From Acidobacteriota bacterium (GTDB lineage: Bacteria; Acidobacteriota; Terriglobia; 2-12-FULL-54-10), in contig JACQGE010000095.1 in the NCBI GenBank assembly GCA_016199675.1, forward strand, positions 1 through 50,452: DNA of 50,452 bases, given 5' to 3'. The notes below the pieces were generated by a model, which saw only the letters and a program-made list of their open reading frames with translations, was not told where the DNA came from and did not search any database. This document shows, piece after piece, positions 23,308-31,856 of the stretch (positions are counted from its first letter, which is position 1; every line of letters begins with the position of its first letter). The position numbers and the translations under genes are program-made.

Positions 23308-26280
23308 ATGGATTTACGGAAAAGCATTGCGAGGCAGGTGGGAAGGCATTCGAGTGCCTTCCTATACATCATTTTATTGGGGATAGCCCCGCTTTCGATC
23401 CTTGCTACTGGGGAAGAAGTTACTTCTACTCCTCCAAATGACAGCACGCGAGAACGGGAAGAATGGTTTTACGGGCAGCGGCTTTACGGGTTGGGCTATA
23501 TCCCGCAGGATGCATTGGCCAGAGCCGTGGCGCAGCGCGATGGCGGTTCCATTACCTCTGGCAGCTCCGGCTACAAGCTCCAATCGAATTCTTCCTCCTT
23601 CCAGTCTTATTTCCGGATGGCGGCGACAAGCCAGGACCGCTGGTTCATCCTTGGCCCTGCGGGGATAAACTCTGTCAGTAATGGGTTAATCAGCGGACGC
23701 ATTACCAGTTTTGCTCTTGACCGCCGTAACCCTTCCACTGTTTATGTGGCGGCGGCGGGCGGCGGGGTTTGGAAGTCCACCAATCGAGGCGCGCGCTGGA
23801 GTCCCATCTCCGACCATTTAGCTTCGCTGGCCTCCGGGGCTGTGGCCGTGGACCCTTTTACCGGCGAGATTTGGTATGGAACCGGGGAACTGAACTTTTG
23901 CCGCGATTGTTACTATGGAGCCGGAGTGTACCGAAGCGCGGACGGCGGTTCCAACTGGGCCCGAGTCAACCAGGAAAGTTTTCTCGCTTCGCCGACGTCC
24001 GTCATTGTGTTTGATCCGAAAGCGCAAGACACGCTGTTCATCGGGCGATCAACGGGATTATGGAGATCCGGTGACGGAGGGCAAACCTGGAAGACGGTTT
24101 TGCAAGGGGTCATCACGGATTTTGTGTTTCATTCGCTCGACAGCTCGATTGCCTATGCCGCCATTGGAAATTATTCCGGCAGCCCGGAGAATGGAATCTA
24201 CCGAACGAGTGACGGCGGCCAGACCTGGACGCGATTGACAGGGGAGTTGCCTGCGCAGCCTACGATGGGGCGCATCTCCTTAGCGGTCACTCCCGCTTCA
24301 CCCGCCACCGTCTATGCATTGATTGCCCGCTCGAGCGATTTTAAGCTCAACGGTCTCTATCGCTCTTTGGATGGAGGAAACAGCTGGACTCTCCTCTCTA
24401 ATGTGCCAGCCGATCTGTTTACGGAAGAGGGGGAAGGGCATGGTCTCTTTAATCTGCTGGTGGCCGTGGACCCTCGGGATGAAGGAGTCCTCTACGTGGG
24501 CGGAGTGGCGCTGTGGAAGTCCACCGACCACGGGGCTACGTGGGCAAAGCTGAATATCGCGGGCGCGCCGGAAGACCCTGATCCGAGAAAGATCGTCTTC
24601 GATCCTTCCGATCCCCAGACCTTCTATTTGATCGGAGACAGCGGTGTGTGGAGGTCTTCCGATAAGGGCCAAAGTTTTATCAACCTGAACCACACTCTGG
24701 CGGTGACCCAGTTCCAAAGCGTGGGCCTGCACCCCACGAATCCCAACCTAGCCGTCGGTGGGACACAGGACAACGGCACCGCGCTCTACGGTGGCGGTTT
24801 AATCTGGGAGCAGAGCCGCCCCGGCGATTCTGGAGCAGCGTTCTATGACAGTGCGAATCCTAATATCATCTATGCGGTGGCCCGCCGGACCTCCCTGCGA
24901 CGTTCTGACGATGGGGGAAAGACTTTTGATCTTATAACGCAAGGCTTGGATACGAATGACCGGGTTCAGTTTTATCCTCCGTTCATTGCCGATCCGAACC
25001 AGCCCGGGACGCTTTACTTTGGCACTCAACGAGTATGGCAGAGCCTGGATCGCGGAGATCATTGGACGGCATTATCAAATGACCTGACGGGCGGCAGTTC
25101 GGCCACGATTACTGCGCTGGCAGTAGCGCCCTCCAACTCCTTGACCCTTTATGCTGGCACCAGCGACGGGCGGGTTCAGGTCTCTGCGGATGGGGGCAAA
25201 AATTGGGTTCTTGCCGCTCCTCTTCCGAACCGGTTCGTTACTTCCATCGCCGTGCATCCACAATTGCCGGAACAAGCGATTGTAGGGTTGTCCGGGTTCG
25301 GTTCTGGGCACGTCTTTCTCACCAACGACCGTGGCAGCCATTGGCAAGACATTAGCTCGAACTTGCCCGATATCCCGGTGAATGCTGTGCTGGTGGATGC
25401 AAGGGTTCCCGACCGCGTGTACCTGGGGACTGACATAGGAGTCTTCCGATCCGAATCTGACGGCTTGTGGAGCGTGCTCAACCAAGGAATACCGAACGCC
25501 ATTGTTCTGGGACTCTCCCAGAATTCCGCGACGGGCCTGCTGGTCGCCGCCACTCATGGACGCGGTGTCTTCGGGCTAGCCCAGGGTGAATTGGCAGCCA
25601 GTGCGCCCCGCATCACGGCGCTGTTCAATGCCGCCGGTTTCCAGAACACCCTCGTGGCGCCGGGCATGGTTGCTGCCTTGTTCGGGTTCAATTTAGCGGA
25701 AGTAAGCAGCGTTCCGTTCGACTCTCCTTTGCCGATTAGCCTGGCCGATACTTCGATCACTGTAAATGGAGTTCCGGCGCCTTTGCTTTTCGTCTCACCG
25801 ACACAGATCAACTTCCAAGTGCCCTACGAAAGCAGCGGCGGAACGACGGAAGTAACCGTTCGCACGGCCAGGGGAACAGCCACGCTCCGTGTCCAGCGGG
25901 TTCCGGCCAGCCCAGGAATCTTCCTAAGCGGGGGAGTCGCCAGCATCTATCACGGGAGCGGCACACAGGTGTCTGACGTGTTCCCAGCCCGAGGCGGAGA
26001 AGAGTTAATGCTTTTTGCCAGCGGACTGGGCGCGGTGGAGCCAGCCGTCGAAAGCGGCTTTCCCGCTCCGTTCTCCCCGATGGCTCGAACTACGATTCCG
26101 CTGGGAATACGAGTCGAGGGGTTGTCTGTAGAGATTCGCTCTTCTGGCCTGATGCCCGGCTCTGTGGGGCTTTACCAGGTGAAATTCGTCGTTCCCACCG
26201 GCGTCTCCGGCAAGGTTCCAGTAGTCCTGGAAATGAACGGAATCCAGAGTAATTCCGTCTCGCTTAGCGTGGCGCCGTAG
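23308..26280 (+). CDS. Secreted Asp-box beta-propeller protein with TIGR03437-like C-terminus
   Basis: A 990-residue secreted protein. A hydrophobic signal (FLYIILLGIAPLSIL) is near residues 18-33. About eleven Asp-box motifs of the S/T-x-D-x-G-x-x-W/F type (SADGGSNW, SGDGGQTW, TSDGGQTW, SLDGGNSW, STDHGATW and others) build one or two sortilin/BNR-like propellers over residues 130-750. The last 230 residues (ITALFNAAGFQNTLVAPGMV, PTQINFQVPYE, LMLFASGLGAVEP) are the TIGR03437-type domain found almost only in Acidobacteria. Such proteins are usually surface or exported glycan-related proteins, but no catalytic residues can be named. Confidence 0.88.
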   Translation: MDLRKSIARQVGRHSSAFLYIILLGIAPLSILATGEEVTSTPPNDSTREREEWFYGQRLYGLGYIPQDALARAVAQRDGGSITSGSSGYKLQSNSSSFQSYFRMAATSQDRWFILGPAGINSVSNGLISGRITSFALDRRNPSTVYVAAAGGGVWKSTNRGARWSPISDHLASLASGAVAVDPFTGEIWYGTGELNFCRDCYYGAGVYRSADGGSNWARVNQESFLASPTSVIVFDPKAQDTLFIGRSTGLWRSGDGGQTWKTVLQGVITDFVFHSLDSSIAYAAIGNYSGSPENGIYRTSDGGQTWTRLTGELPAQPTMGRISLAVTPASPATVYALIARSSDFKLNGLYRSLDGGNSWTLLSNVPADLFTEEGEGHGLFNLLVAVDPRDEGVLYVGGVALWKSTDHGATWAKLNIAGAPEDPDPRKIVFDPSDPQTFYLIGDSGVWRSSDKGQSFINLNHTLAVTQFQSVGLHPTNPNLAVGGTQDNGTALYGGGLIWEQSRPGDSGAAFYDSANPNIIYAVARRTSLRRSDDGGKTFDLITQGLDTNDRVQFYPPFIADPNQPGTLYFGTQRVWQSLDRGDHWTALSNDLTGGSSATITALAVAPSNSLTLYAGTSDGRVQVSADGGKNWVLAAPLPNRFVTSIAVHPQLPEQAIVGLSGFGSGHVFLTNDRGSHWQDISSNLPDIPVNAVLVDARVPDRVYLGTDIGVFRSESDGLWSVLNQGIPNAIVLGLSQNSATGLLVAATHGRGVFGLAQGELAASAPRITALFNAAGFQNTLVAPGMVAALFGFNLAEVSSVPFDSPLPISLADTSITVNGVPAPLLFVSPTQINFQVPYESSGGTTEVTVRTARGTATLRVQRVPASPGIFLSGGVASIYHGSGTQVSDVFPARGGEELMLFASGLGAVEPAVESGFPAPFSPMARTTIPLGIRVEGLSVEIRSSGLMPGSVGLYQVKFVVPTGVSGKVPVVLEMNGIQSNSVSLSVAP

Positions 26281-26331
26281 GCCCCCACGCGAGAAAAAGC
26301 GCTCGCTGTCGTTATCTACCCTGATAGCATT

Positions 26332-26337
26332 TATAAT
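26332..26337 (+). promoter_or_regulatory. Possible -10 element for hicB-hicA
   Basis: A perfect TATAAT about 37 bases before the hicB ATG; the -35 region is poor. A GGGAGG ribosome site lies ten bases before the start. Confidence 0.35.
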
Positions 26338-26373
26338 TGGCACAGCGATAATTTGTAGGGAGGCTGATCCCAG

Positions 26374-26583
26374 ATGAAAACATTTACGGCAGTGGTGGAA
26401 CGCTGCCCGGACACCGGCCTCTATGTGGGCTATGTTCCAGGTTTTCCGGGAGCGCACAGTCAAGCCGAAACTTTAGACGAATTGAACCGGAATCTCCAAG
26501 AGGTGATCGGAATGCTCCTCGAAGACGGCGAACCTACACTCGAGGCTCAGTTTGTCGGAACGCAAACAGTGACCATAAGCTGA
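26374..26583 (+). CDS. hicB: HicB-type antitoxin (compact form)
   Basis: A 69-residue HicB-like protein with the partial RNase H fold: FTAVVERCPDTGLYVGYVPGFPGAHSQAETLDELNRNLQEVI. It lacks the C-terminal DNA-binding domain (ribbon-helix-helix or HTH) present in longer HicBs. The gene precedes hicA by two bases, the reverse of the E. coli order but common for short HicB partners. It should neutralise the HicA RNase by covering its active site. Confidence 0.88.
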   Translation: MKTFTAVVERCPDTGLYVGYVPGFPGAHSQAETLDELNRNLQEVIGMLLEDGEPTLEAQFVGTQTVTIS

Positions 26584-26585
26584 GC

Positions 26586-26810
26586 ATGGGCAAGACCCCG
26601 GTTCTCAAATCACGGGAAGTTATTTCTATTCTTGAAAGCCTCGGCTTTACACAGGTTCGCCAACGGGGCTCCCACAAGCAGTTCCGGCATCCTGACGGCA
26701 GGAGCACGACGGTTTCAGTCCACCAGGGACGAGATATTTCTCCGATCATGCTGCGCCAAATTGCCTCGGACATCGGTTCAACGGTCGAGGAGTTCCTGGA
26801 ACACCGGTAG
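26586..26810 (+). CDS. hicA: HicA-type mRNA interferase toxin
   Basis: A 74-residue HicA of normal length with the dsRBD-like fold. KSREVISILESLGFTQVRQRGSHKQF holds the catalytic His (GSHKQF). It is followed by TVSVHQGRDISPIMLRQIASD, typical of the family. It would cleave mRNA when free of HicB. All expected residues are present, so the toxin is presumably active. Confidence 0.9.
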   Translation: MGKTPVLKSREVISILESLGFTQVRQRGSHKQFRHPDGRSTTVSVHQGRDISPIMLRQIASDIGSTVEEFLEHR

Positions 26811-26839
26811 TCTTGCAGGCTTTTCCCAAATTTACAAAC

Positions 26840-26864
26840 CCACGGCACAAAAACCGTGCCGTGG
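26840..26864. repeat. CCACGGCAC palindrome downstream of hicA
   Basis: CCACGGCAC-7 nt-GTGCCGTGG followed by CTACTACCCC, a near copy of the element at 9090 and 31774. It may end the hicBA transcript but has no T-run. Confidence 0.75.
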
Positions 26865-27001
26865 CTACTACCCCTTCCACAAGAAATAACTCATGGACAT
26901 GGCCTGCCCTTGCATGGCCAAAAACCTTTCAGTCGTTCGGCTCAGCTTCTACTTGCTGAGGTACAATGAGGACAAGACCATTTAAAAACGGAGGGCGGAG
27001 A

Positions 27002-28330
27002 GTGAAAAATCCACATCAGAGAGTTTTCTCCCAAAGGTGCTTATGGGTCGTTTCGGCGTGCACATTTTTTCTGGCTGGGACGGGACTGGCTCAGGTGGAT
27101 CTGGAACAACAGCTCCAGGACCCGGACCCCAAGATTCGGGAAAGAGCGGCGAGGGGACTAGGCAATGAAGGGAATCCGGCCTACGTGCCGGCGCTGGGAA
27201 CTGTCGTACAAGACCAGGATGAGAAGGTGCGGACGGCGGTAGTGAAGGCGCTGATCCGATTAGGATCGCCAGCCAGCTTGCCCCCCCTTGGATTGGCTGT
27301 GCGGGACGGGATTCCAGAGATCCGCTATCTGGCCATAGATGGTCTCGTAAATTTCTATATTCCCGGATATGTGGACACCGGTTTCGGCGGCTTCTTCCGC
27401 TCGGTCTCCAAGCGGGTGGAGGGATTGTTTTCCGATGTGGATACCCTGGTGGTGGACCCCGATGTCCGGTTGGATGAAGGAGTAGTGCGAACGCTACGGG
27501 AGGCATTGACTGGCGCTCCGGATATGAATACCCGAATCCGAGCGGCGCGAGCCTTGGGGATTCTTCGCGCCCAGGAAACTCTTGAGGATTTGGTGCAGGC
27601 AGCGTTCAGCAATAACGTAGGGTTGATTGAAGAAGTCTTGCGGGCGCTGCAAAAGATTAAAGACCCTTCGGTGGGGCCCCGCGTCATTTTTCTGCTCGAT
27701 TACCCGCAAGAACATATCCAGGAAAGGGCAGCGGAGACAGTAGGACTGCTGCGCACTGAAGAAGCGATTCCAGATTTGCAGCGATTGCTGCGAAATAGCT
27801 CGAGCAAAGTAGTGCGCGCCACCGCTCTGGAGGCCCTGGCTTTTATGCCAACCACCGAGACCGCCCCAATCTTCACGCAGTATCTGGAAGATAGGGAAAA
27901 GGCGATGCGGACGGCGGCGGCGCTAGGACTGGGCAGGCTCAAGGACCCCAACCATCTAGGAACGCTCGACCAAGCCTGGCAGAAAGAAAAGGATAAGAGC
28001 GTGGGGCTGGCGCTGGCTTTTGCCCTGGTGGCGCACGGGAAGATGGAGGCGTTGGACGAATTAGTCTCGAACCTCAGTTCCCGAGTGCGCGAAGGAGAGG
28101 CGCGGCCTTACCTCATCGAACTCGCCCGCGAACCGGCGGTCCGCGAGGCGCTTTATCCGCAATTGCATAACAGGGATGCGGACATCCGAAGGAATCTTTG
28201 TCAGGTCTTTGCCGCTTCCGGGGACAGCACATCCATCAGTTATCTGGAAACTCTCCTGCGAGACCGCAACTCTGAAGTGTCTGTAGAAGCCGGACGCGCC
28301 ATCCGACTCCTCCGCTCTCGGGGACTGTAA
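27002..28330 (+). CDS. Exported HEAT-repeat protein
   Basis: I start it at GTG 27002, seven bases after a GGAGG, giving 442 residues. The ATG at 26966 is possible but has a poorer ribosome site and a longer n-region. A signal peptide (VVSACTFFLAGTGLAQ) comes first. The rest is a chain of about ten HEAT or PBS-lyase-type repeats (LQDPDPKIRERAARGLGNEG, VQDQDEKVRTAVVKALIRLG, LRDRNSEVSVEAGRAIRLLR). This helical solenoid should act as a periplasmic protein-binding scaffold. The partner is unknown. ruvX follows closely on the same strand. Confidence 0.85.
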   Translation: MKNPHQRVFSQRCLWVVSACTFFLAGTGLAQVDLEQQLQDPDPKIRERAARGLGNEGNPAYVPALGTVVQDQDEKVRTAVVKALIRLGSPASLPPLGLAVRDGIPEIRYLAIDGLVNFYIPGYVDTGFGGFFRSVSKRVEGLFSDVDTLVVDPDVRLDEGVVRTLREALTGAPDMNTRIRAARALGILRAQETLEDLVQAAFSNNVGLIEEVLRALQKIKDPSVGPRVIFLLDYPQEHIQERAAETVGLLRTEEAIPDLQRLLRNSSSKVVRATALEALAFMPTTETAPIFTQYLEDREKAMRTAAALGLGRLKDPNHLGTLDQAWQKEKDKSVGLALAFALVAHGKMEALDELVSNLSSRVREGEARPYLIELAREPAVREALYPQLHNRDADIRRNLCQVFAASGDSTSISYLETLLRDRNSEVSVEAGRAIRLLRSRGL

Positions 28331-28359
28331 ATTTACGAGATGTGCTTACGGATAAATCC

Positions 28360-28851
28360 ATGTCTTTGACCAACGACGATTCCAGCCGGGCACGCCAGCG
28401 GGAAAAGGGCCGGGTCTTAGCCATTGATCTCGGGACTCGCCGGATAGGTTTGGCCATCAGCGATCCTTTGGGGCTCATCGCCCAGGGGTTGCCGACCTAT
28501 GAGCGGAAGAATAAACGGGGGGACTTGGGGCGTCTGAACTCGCTGGTGCGCGAGTATGGAGTTTCTTTAATTGTGGTTGGCAATCCGGTGAACATGAATG
28601 GCACGGAAGGAATGCAGTCGGCCAAAGCGCGAGAGTTTGCCAGTGAACTGGAACAGCAGCTAGACATTGAAGTGCGAATGTGGGATGAGCGTCTGACAAG
28701 CGTGGAAGCCAACCGGATCCTCGATGAGTCCGGGGTGAACAGAAACAAGAGGGCGGAGATTGTAGATCGGGTGGCGGCAGTACTCTTGCTGGAAAATTTT
28801 CTGGACTCGCACCGAACCCCGTTGCCTCCTGATCTGGAGAACGAAAGATGA
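28360..28851 (+). CDS. ruvX: Putative pre-16S rRNA nuclease / Holliday junction resolvase-like RuvX
   Basis: A 163-residue YqgF-family RNase H-fold nuclease, implicated in 16S rRNA 5' maturation. It shows VLAIDLGTRRIGLAISDPLG with the first catalytic Asp, a VVGNPVNMNG strand, and the MWDERLTSVEANRIL segment. I choose ATG 28360 (MSLTNDD) over the tracked 28342. It overlaps mltG by four bases (ATGA), a conserved neighbourhood in many bacteria. Confidence 0.92.
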   Translation: MSLTNDDSSRARQREKGRVLAIDLGTRRIGLAISDPLGLIAQGLPTYERKNKRGDLGRLNSLVREYGVSLIVVGNPVNMNGTEGMQSAKAREFASELEQQLDIEVRMWDERLTSVEANRILDESGVNRNKRAEIVDRVAAVLLLENFLDSHRTPLPPDLENER

Positions 28852-29846
28852 TTCGGTTGGTGGCCAGAGTTTTTCTCACGGCCCTGGCCGGAGCGATGTT
28901 GTGGGGACTTTGGCTTCTGGCAGATGGGACCCGGCCTTATCTGCGGTCCAATGCGCCAATCCTGCTGGAAATTCCCCGGGGGATGAGTGTACGGGAAATT
29001 GCCAGAAGATTGGAAGAGGCTGGAGCCATCCGGAGCCGTATTACATTTCTTGCTTTTCATTCTTTAAGACGGGGCGCAACTTTAAAGGCGGGCGAATATT
29101 CCTTCGACCGGCCCGCTTCCACGCTAGAGGTATTGGAGAAGATCCGCCGGGGCGAGATTGCTTATCTGGCTCTGATAATTCCTGAAGGTTACAATCGCTT
29201 TGAGATTGCGGACGCCGTAGCTACCCTTGGATTTTCTGCGCGGGAGGAGTTCCTGCAGGCTACCCAGGACGTTGGCCTGATTGCGGACATGGCTCCGCAA
29301 GCCAAAGACCTGGAAGGATACCTCTTCCCCGATACCTACCATTTCCCCCGGCGGACTCCTCCAGAGCAGATCGTCCGGGCAATGGTGGACCGCTTTCGGC
29401 AGGTTTATTCAGAGCTAAAAATGCCCGCAGCGGGAGAACCGGTCCATGAGATCGTTACCATGGCCTCTCTCATCGAAAAAGAAACGGCTTTATCGGGGGA
29501 AAGGCCGCTGGTAGCAGCAGTTTTTTATAACCGGCTCCGGCGCAGCATTGCCTTGCAATGCGATCCTACAGTCATCTACGCCGCGATCCTGGAAAACCGC
29601 TATGACGGAACCATTCGCCAGTCCAATTTGAACTCACCATCGCCTTACAATACTTACTTGCATCGAGGTCTTCCTCCTGGCCCGATTGCGAATCCCGGAA
29701 AAAGCTCGCTGGCGGCCGCCCTGCACCCTGACGCGGGCGATTATCTCTATTTCGTGGCTAATCCCGACGGAGGACACACCTTTTCTCGGACGCTCGCCGA
29801 ACACAATCAGGCGGTCAGCTTCTATCGGAAAAGTTTGGGGCCATAG
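28848..29846 (+). CDS. mltG: Endolytic murein transglycosylase MltG
   Basis: A 332-residue inner-membrane lytic transglycosylase that cuts nascent glycan strands. An N-terminal anchor (LVARVFLTALAGAMLWGLWLLA) is followed by the LysM-like region (ISVREIARRLEEAGAI type) and the YceG catalytic core. The core includes EGYLFPDTYHFP, ASLIEKETA with the catalytic Glu, FYNRLRRSIALQCDPTVIYA and LPPGPIANPG. The start codon overlaps the ruvX stop. Its 3' end overlaps the convergent mutY by 25 bases. Confidence 0.94.
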   Translation: MIRLVARVFLTALAGAMLWGLWLLADGTRPYLRSNAPILLEIPRGMSVREIARRLEEAGAIRSRITFLAFHSLRRGATLKAGEYSFDRPASTLEVLEKIRRGEIAYLALIIPEGYNRFEIADAVATLGFSAREEFLQATQDVGLIADMAPQAKDLEGYLFPDTYHFPRRTPPEQIVRAMVDRFRQVYSELKMPAAGEPVHEIVTMASLIEKETALSGERPLVAAVFYNRLRRSIALQCDPTVIYAAILENRYDGTIRQSNLNSPSPYNTYLHRGLPPGPIANPGKSSLAAALHPDAGDYLYFVANPDGGHTFSRTLAEHNQAVSFYRKSLGP

Positions 29847-30904
29847 GAAAGAACTTTGCGAGTAATGGTTGTAATGGGCATCCGCTCGATCTGGTCGAGA
29901 CTCACCCACTTCTCCTGTGGAGAGATCGGAGGGCGCGCCAGGTAGCCCTGATAGAAAGCCACTTCGATCTGATTCGTTGTGATGCGGTGGCGGAGACGGC
30001 CTAGAAACTCGCGCAGAATGATTCCGTCTTTTCGGTTGTGTCGGGCGCGCGTGTTAGTTTCTTTGTTGTCGAGTTCCCACATGGGTAATTCCCAAAAACC
30101 TCCCATCCAATTTTCCTCTGGCGGTCGGCGAGCCAGCAAGCACTTTCCCTGCCCATCCCGGATGTGAACTGCTAGAAAGCTTCGGAGTTTGGTTGACACC
30201 TTGCTGTGGGTAGGCGGGTAACGATCCATCTGATCTCGCGAGTAGGCTTTGCAGTATTTTCGCAATGGGCAAACGGAACATTGCGGTTGGCGTGGCGCGC
30301 AGACCGTAGCTCCCAGTTCCATCAGCGCCTGATTAAAATCGCCCGGGCGCCGGCGGGAGAGCAGGGACTCGGCCATGTTCAGCAGTTTTCTCTTTCCGGA
30401 AGTGCTTCGGAGATCGGCCCGGCGAGCATAGAGACGCGAGAGGACACGAGCCACGTTGCCGTCGAGAACTGGAAACGGGATTGCGTAAGCGATGCTGAGC
30501 ACCGCGCGAGCCGTGTAATCGCCGACGCCAGGCAATTCGAGCGCGGCCTGAAGATCGCGGGGAAAGCAACCCCCGTGGTCGCGCACAATCATCCGAGCCG
30601 CCTTGCGCAGGTTTCGCGCCCGCGAGTAGTACCCCAGCCCGCTCCAGCAGGCGAGTAAATTGGACTCGTCAGCGGCAGCGAGCGTTTGCACATCGGGAAA
30701 ACGATTCAGAAATTTTTCATAGTAAGGGATGACGGTCAGCGCGCGCGTTTGCTGGAGCATGACCTCAGAAATCCAGATGCGGTAGGGGTCGCGCGCTTTC
30801 CGCCAGGGGAGCCCGCGTCGATGGGGGTCATACCAGCGCAGGAGAGCCTGCCGGATGGCGTTTACCTGATGCTCTGCGTGTTGAGAAATGGCTCGGGGCG
30901 CCAT
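29822..30904 (-). CDS. mutY: A/G-specific adenine glycosylase
   Basis: Removes adenine mispaired with 8-oxoguanine. The 360-residue protein has the HhH-GPD core (SEVMLQQTRALTVIPYYEKF, LPGVGDYTARAVLSIAY with the catalytic Asp in VLDGNVARVLSR). The [4Fe-4S] motif C-x6-C-x2-C-x5-C is CAPRQPQCSVCPLRKYC. A C-terminal NUDIX-like 8-oxoG recognition domain covers about 230-360. Length and order are normal. The gene is convergent with mltG, with overlapping 3' ends. Confidence 0.94.
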   Translation of the reverse strand: MAPRAISQHAEHQVNAIRQALLRWYDPHRRGLPWRKARDPYRIWISEVMLQQTRALTVIPYYEKFLNRFPDVQTLAAADESNLLACWSGLGYYSRARNLRKAARMIVRDHGGCFPRDLQAALELPGVGDYTARAVLSIAYAIPFPVLDGNVARVLSRLYARRADLRSTSGKRKLLNMAESLLSRRRPGDFNQALMELGATVCAPRQPQCSVCPLRKYCKAYSRDQMDRYPPTHSKVSTKLRSFLAVHIRDGQGKCLLARRPPEENWMGGFWELPMWELDNKETNTRARHNRKDGIILREFLGRLRHRITTNQIEVAFYQGYLARPPISPQEKWVSLDQIERMPITTITRKVLSYGPKLFR

Positions 30905-31028
30905 GTTGAGAGTTTATTCGAAAACCGTAGGGATCCATAGAAGAATAGGGGCGGAGTTTGAAGAGCACAAAGTCTGCGCTACTCGCTCCGTCGGATCAGC
31001 AACGGTCGCCGCCTAAATAAATTTTTTT

Positions 31029-31057
31029 TTGATTCTTCTGAATTTCTGATTTAGAAT
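31029..31057 (+). promoter_or_regulatory. Promoter for the cytochrome c gene
   Basis: TTGATT (31029-31034), a 17-base spacer, then TAGAAT (31052-31057), in an AT-rich tract. It is about 55 bases ahead of an ATG with an AAGGAG ribosome site. Confidence 0.5.
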
Positions 31058-31110
31058 TCCAGCACTATTTTTATTGTGCCAAGTAAGAACTTAAGCGAAA
31101 GGAGTGGGGT

Positions 31111-31527
31111 ATGATGCGTAGGATAAGGCGGACAATCGTTTGGAGCGTGTGCGTGACGTGCCTGGGCGCGGCGTCATGGGCGCAGGATGAGGCGGAATAT
31201 CCGAACTGGATGAAGACGGTGAGCGCGACAGCAAGCAGCCTGGGCAAGAACCTGGAAGCAAAATCAGGCGATGCCGCCGCTGCGGATGCTCAGAAGCTGC
31301 AAGAGGTGTTCGGGCAGGTCAAGGCCTTCTGGGAAAAGAGGAATGTCAGCGACGCGACACAGTTCGCCACGAATGCGCAGTCGGGATTCCATGAGATTGG
31401 GCAACTGGCGGCAGGGGGCAAGTTCGAAGAGGCTTCGGCGGCTCTGACCAAGGTGCGCGAAAACTGCGCGGGCTGCCACAACGCCCACCGCGAGAGACAA
31501 ACGGACGGGACGTTCAAGATCAAATAA
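31111..31527 (+). CDS. Exported cytochrome c (c'-like, single haem)
   Basis: A 138-residue periplasmic protein. A signal peptide (TIVWSVCVTCLGAASWAQ) is followed by a four-helix-type body without low-complexity tracts and a C-terminal haem site CAGCH (ENCAGCHNAHR). C-terminal CxxCH in a small helical protein is the layout of cytochrome c' and related c556 proteins. It probably carries electrons or binds NO/CO, but no partner oxidoreductase is adjacent. The gene is a single unit with its own promoter. Confidence 0.85.
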   Translation: MMRRIRRTIVWSVCVTCLGAASWAQDEAEYPNWMKTVSATASSLGKNLEAKSGDAAAADAQKLQEVFGQVKAFWEKRNVSDATQFATNAQSGFHEIGQLAAGGKFEEASAALTKVRENCAGCHNAHRERQTDGTFKIK

Positions 31528-31709
31528 AGTTCAGCATCCCCAAAAAACAGCAACATTGTCGCCGCTCGTGCGGTTGGGCGGTGGTGTCGTTGGGGCTGGG
31601 TTTTCGGGGTGTCAGGCGGTCACGCGATCGCGTTGGTGGAGGAACTCTGGCGCCAAGTCGGCCCTGTTGGGCCAAAACAGCGTGTGAAACTCCGGGTATT
31701 GGATCCAAA

Positions 31710-31856
31710 CCCACGGCTCACGCCGTGGGCTATGATCTTCCGCCCCTTCGGTGCTAAATGAAAACCTAAAAGCCCACGGCACAAAAATCGTGCCGTGGCT
31801 ACCACCCGCTGGGCTGACCTCCCCCGACTGCGCTCAGGGCAGCGCACGCGGCTCAG
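31710..31856. repeat. Repeat cluster at the hpnE 3' end
   Basis: The 325-base gap 31528-31852 has no gene. It contains CCCACGGC-TCAC-GCCGTGGG (31710-31729), a CGCCCCTTCGGTGCTAAA unit (31740-31757), CCACGGCAC-7 nt-GTGCCGTGG (31774-31798) and the 3'-end element (31814-31856; GCGCTCAGGGCAGCGC then GCGGCTCAG). The last supplies the hpnE stop codon. Confidence 0.8.
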
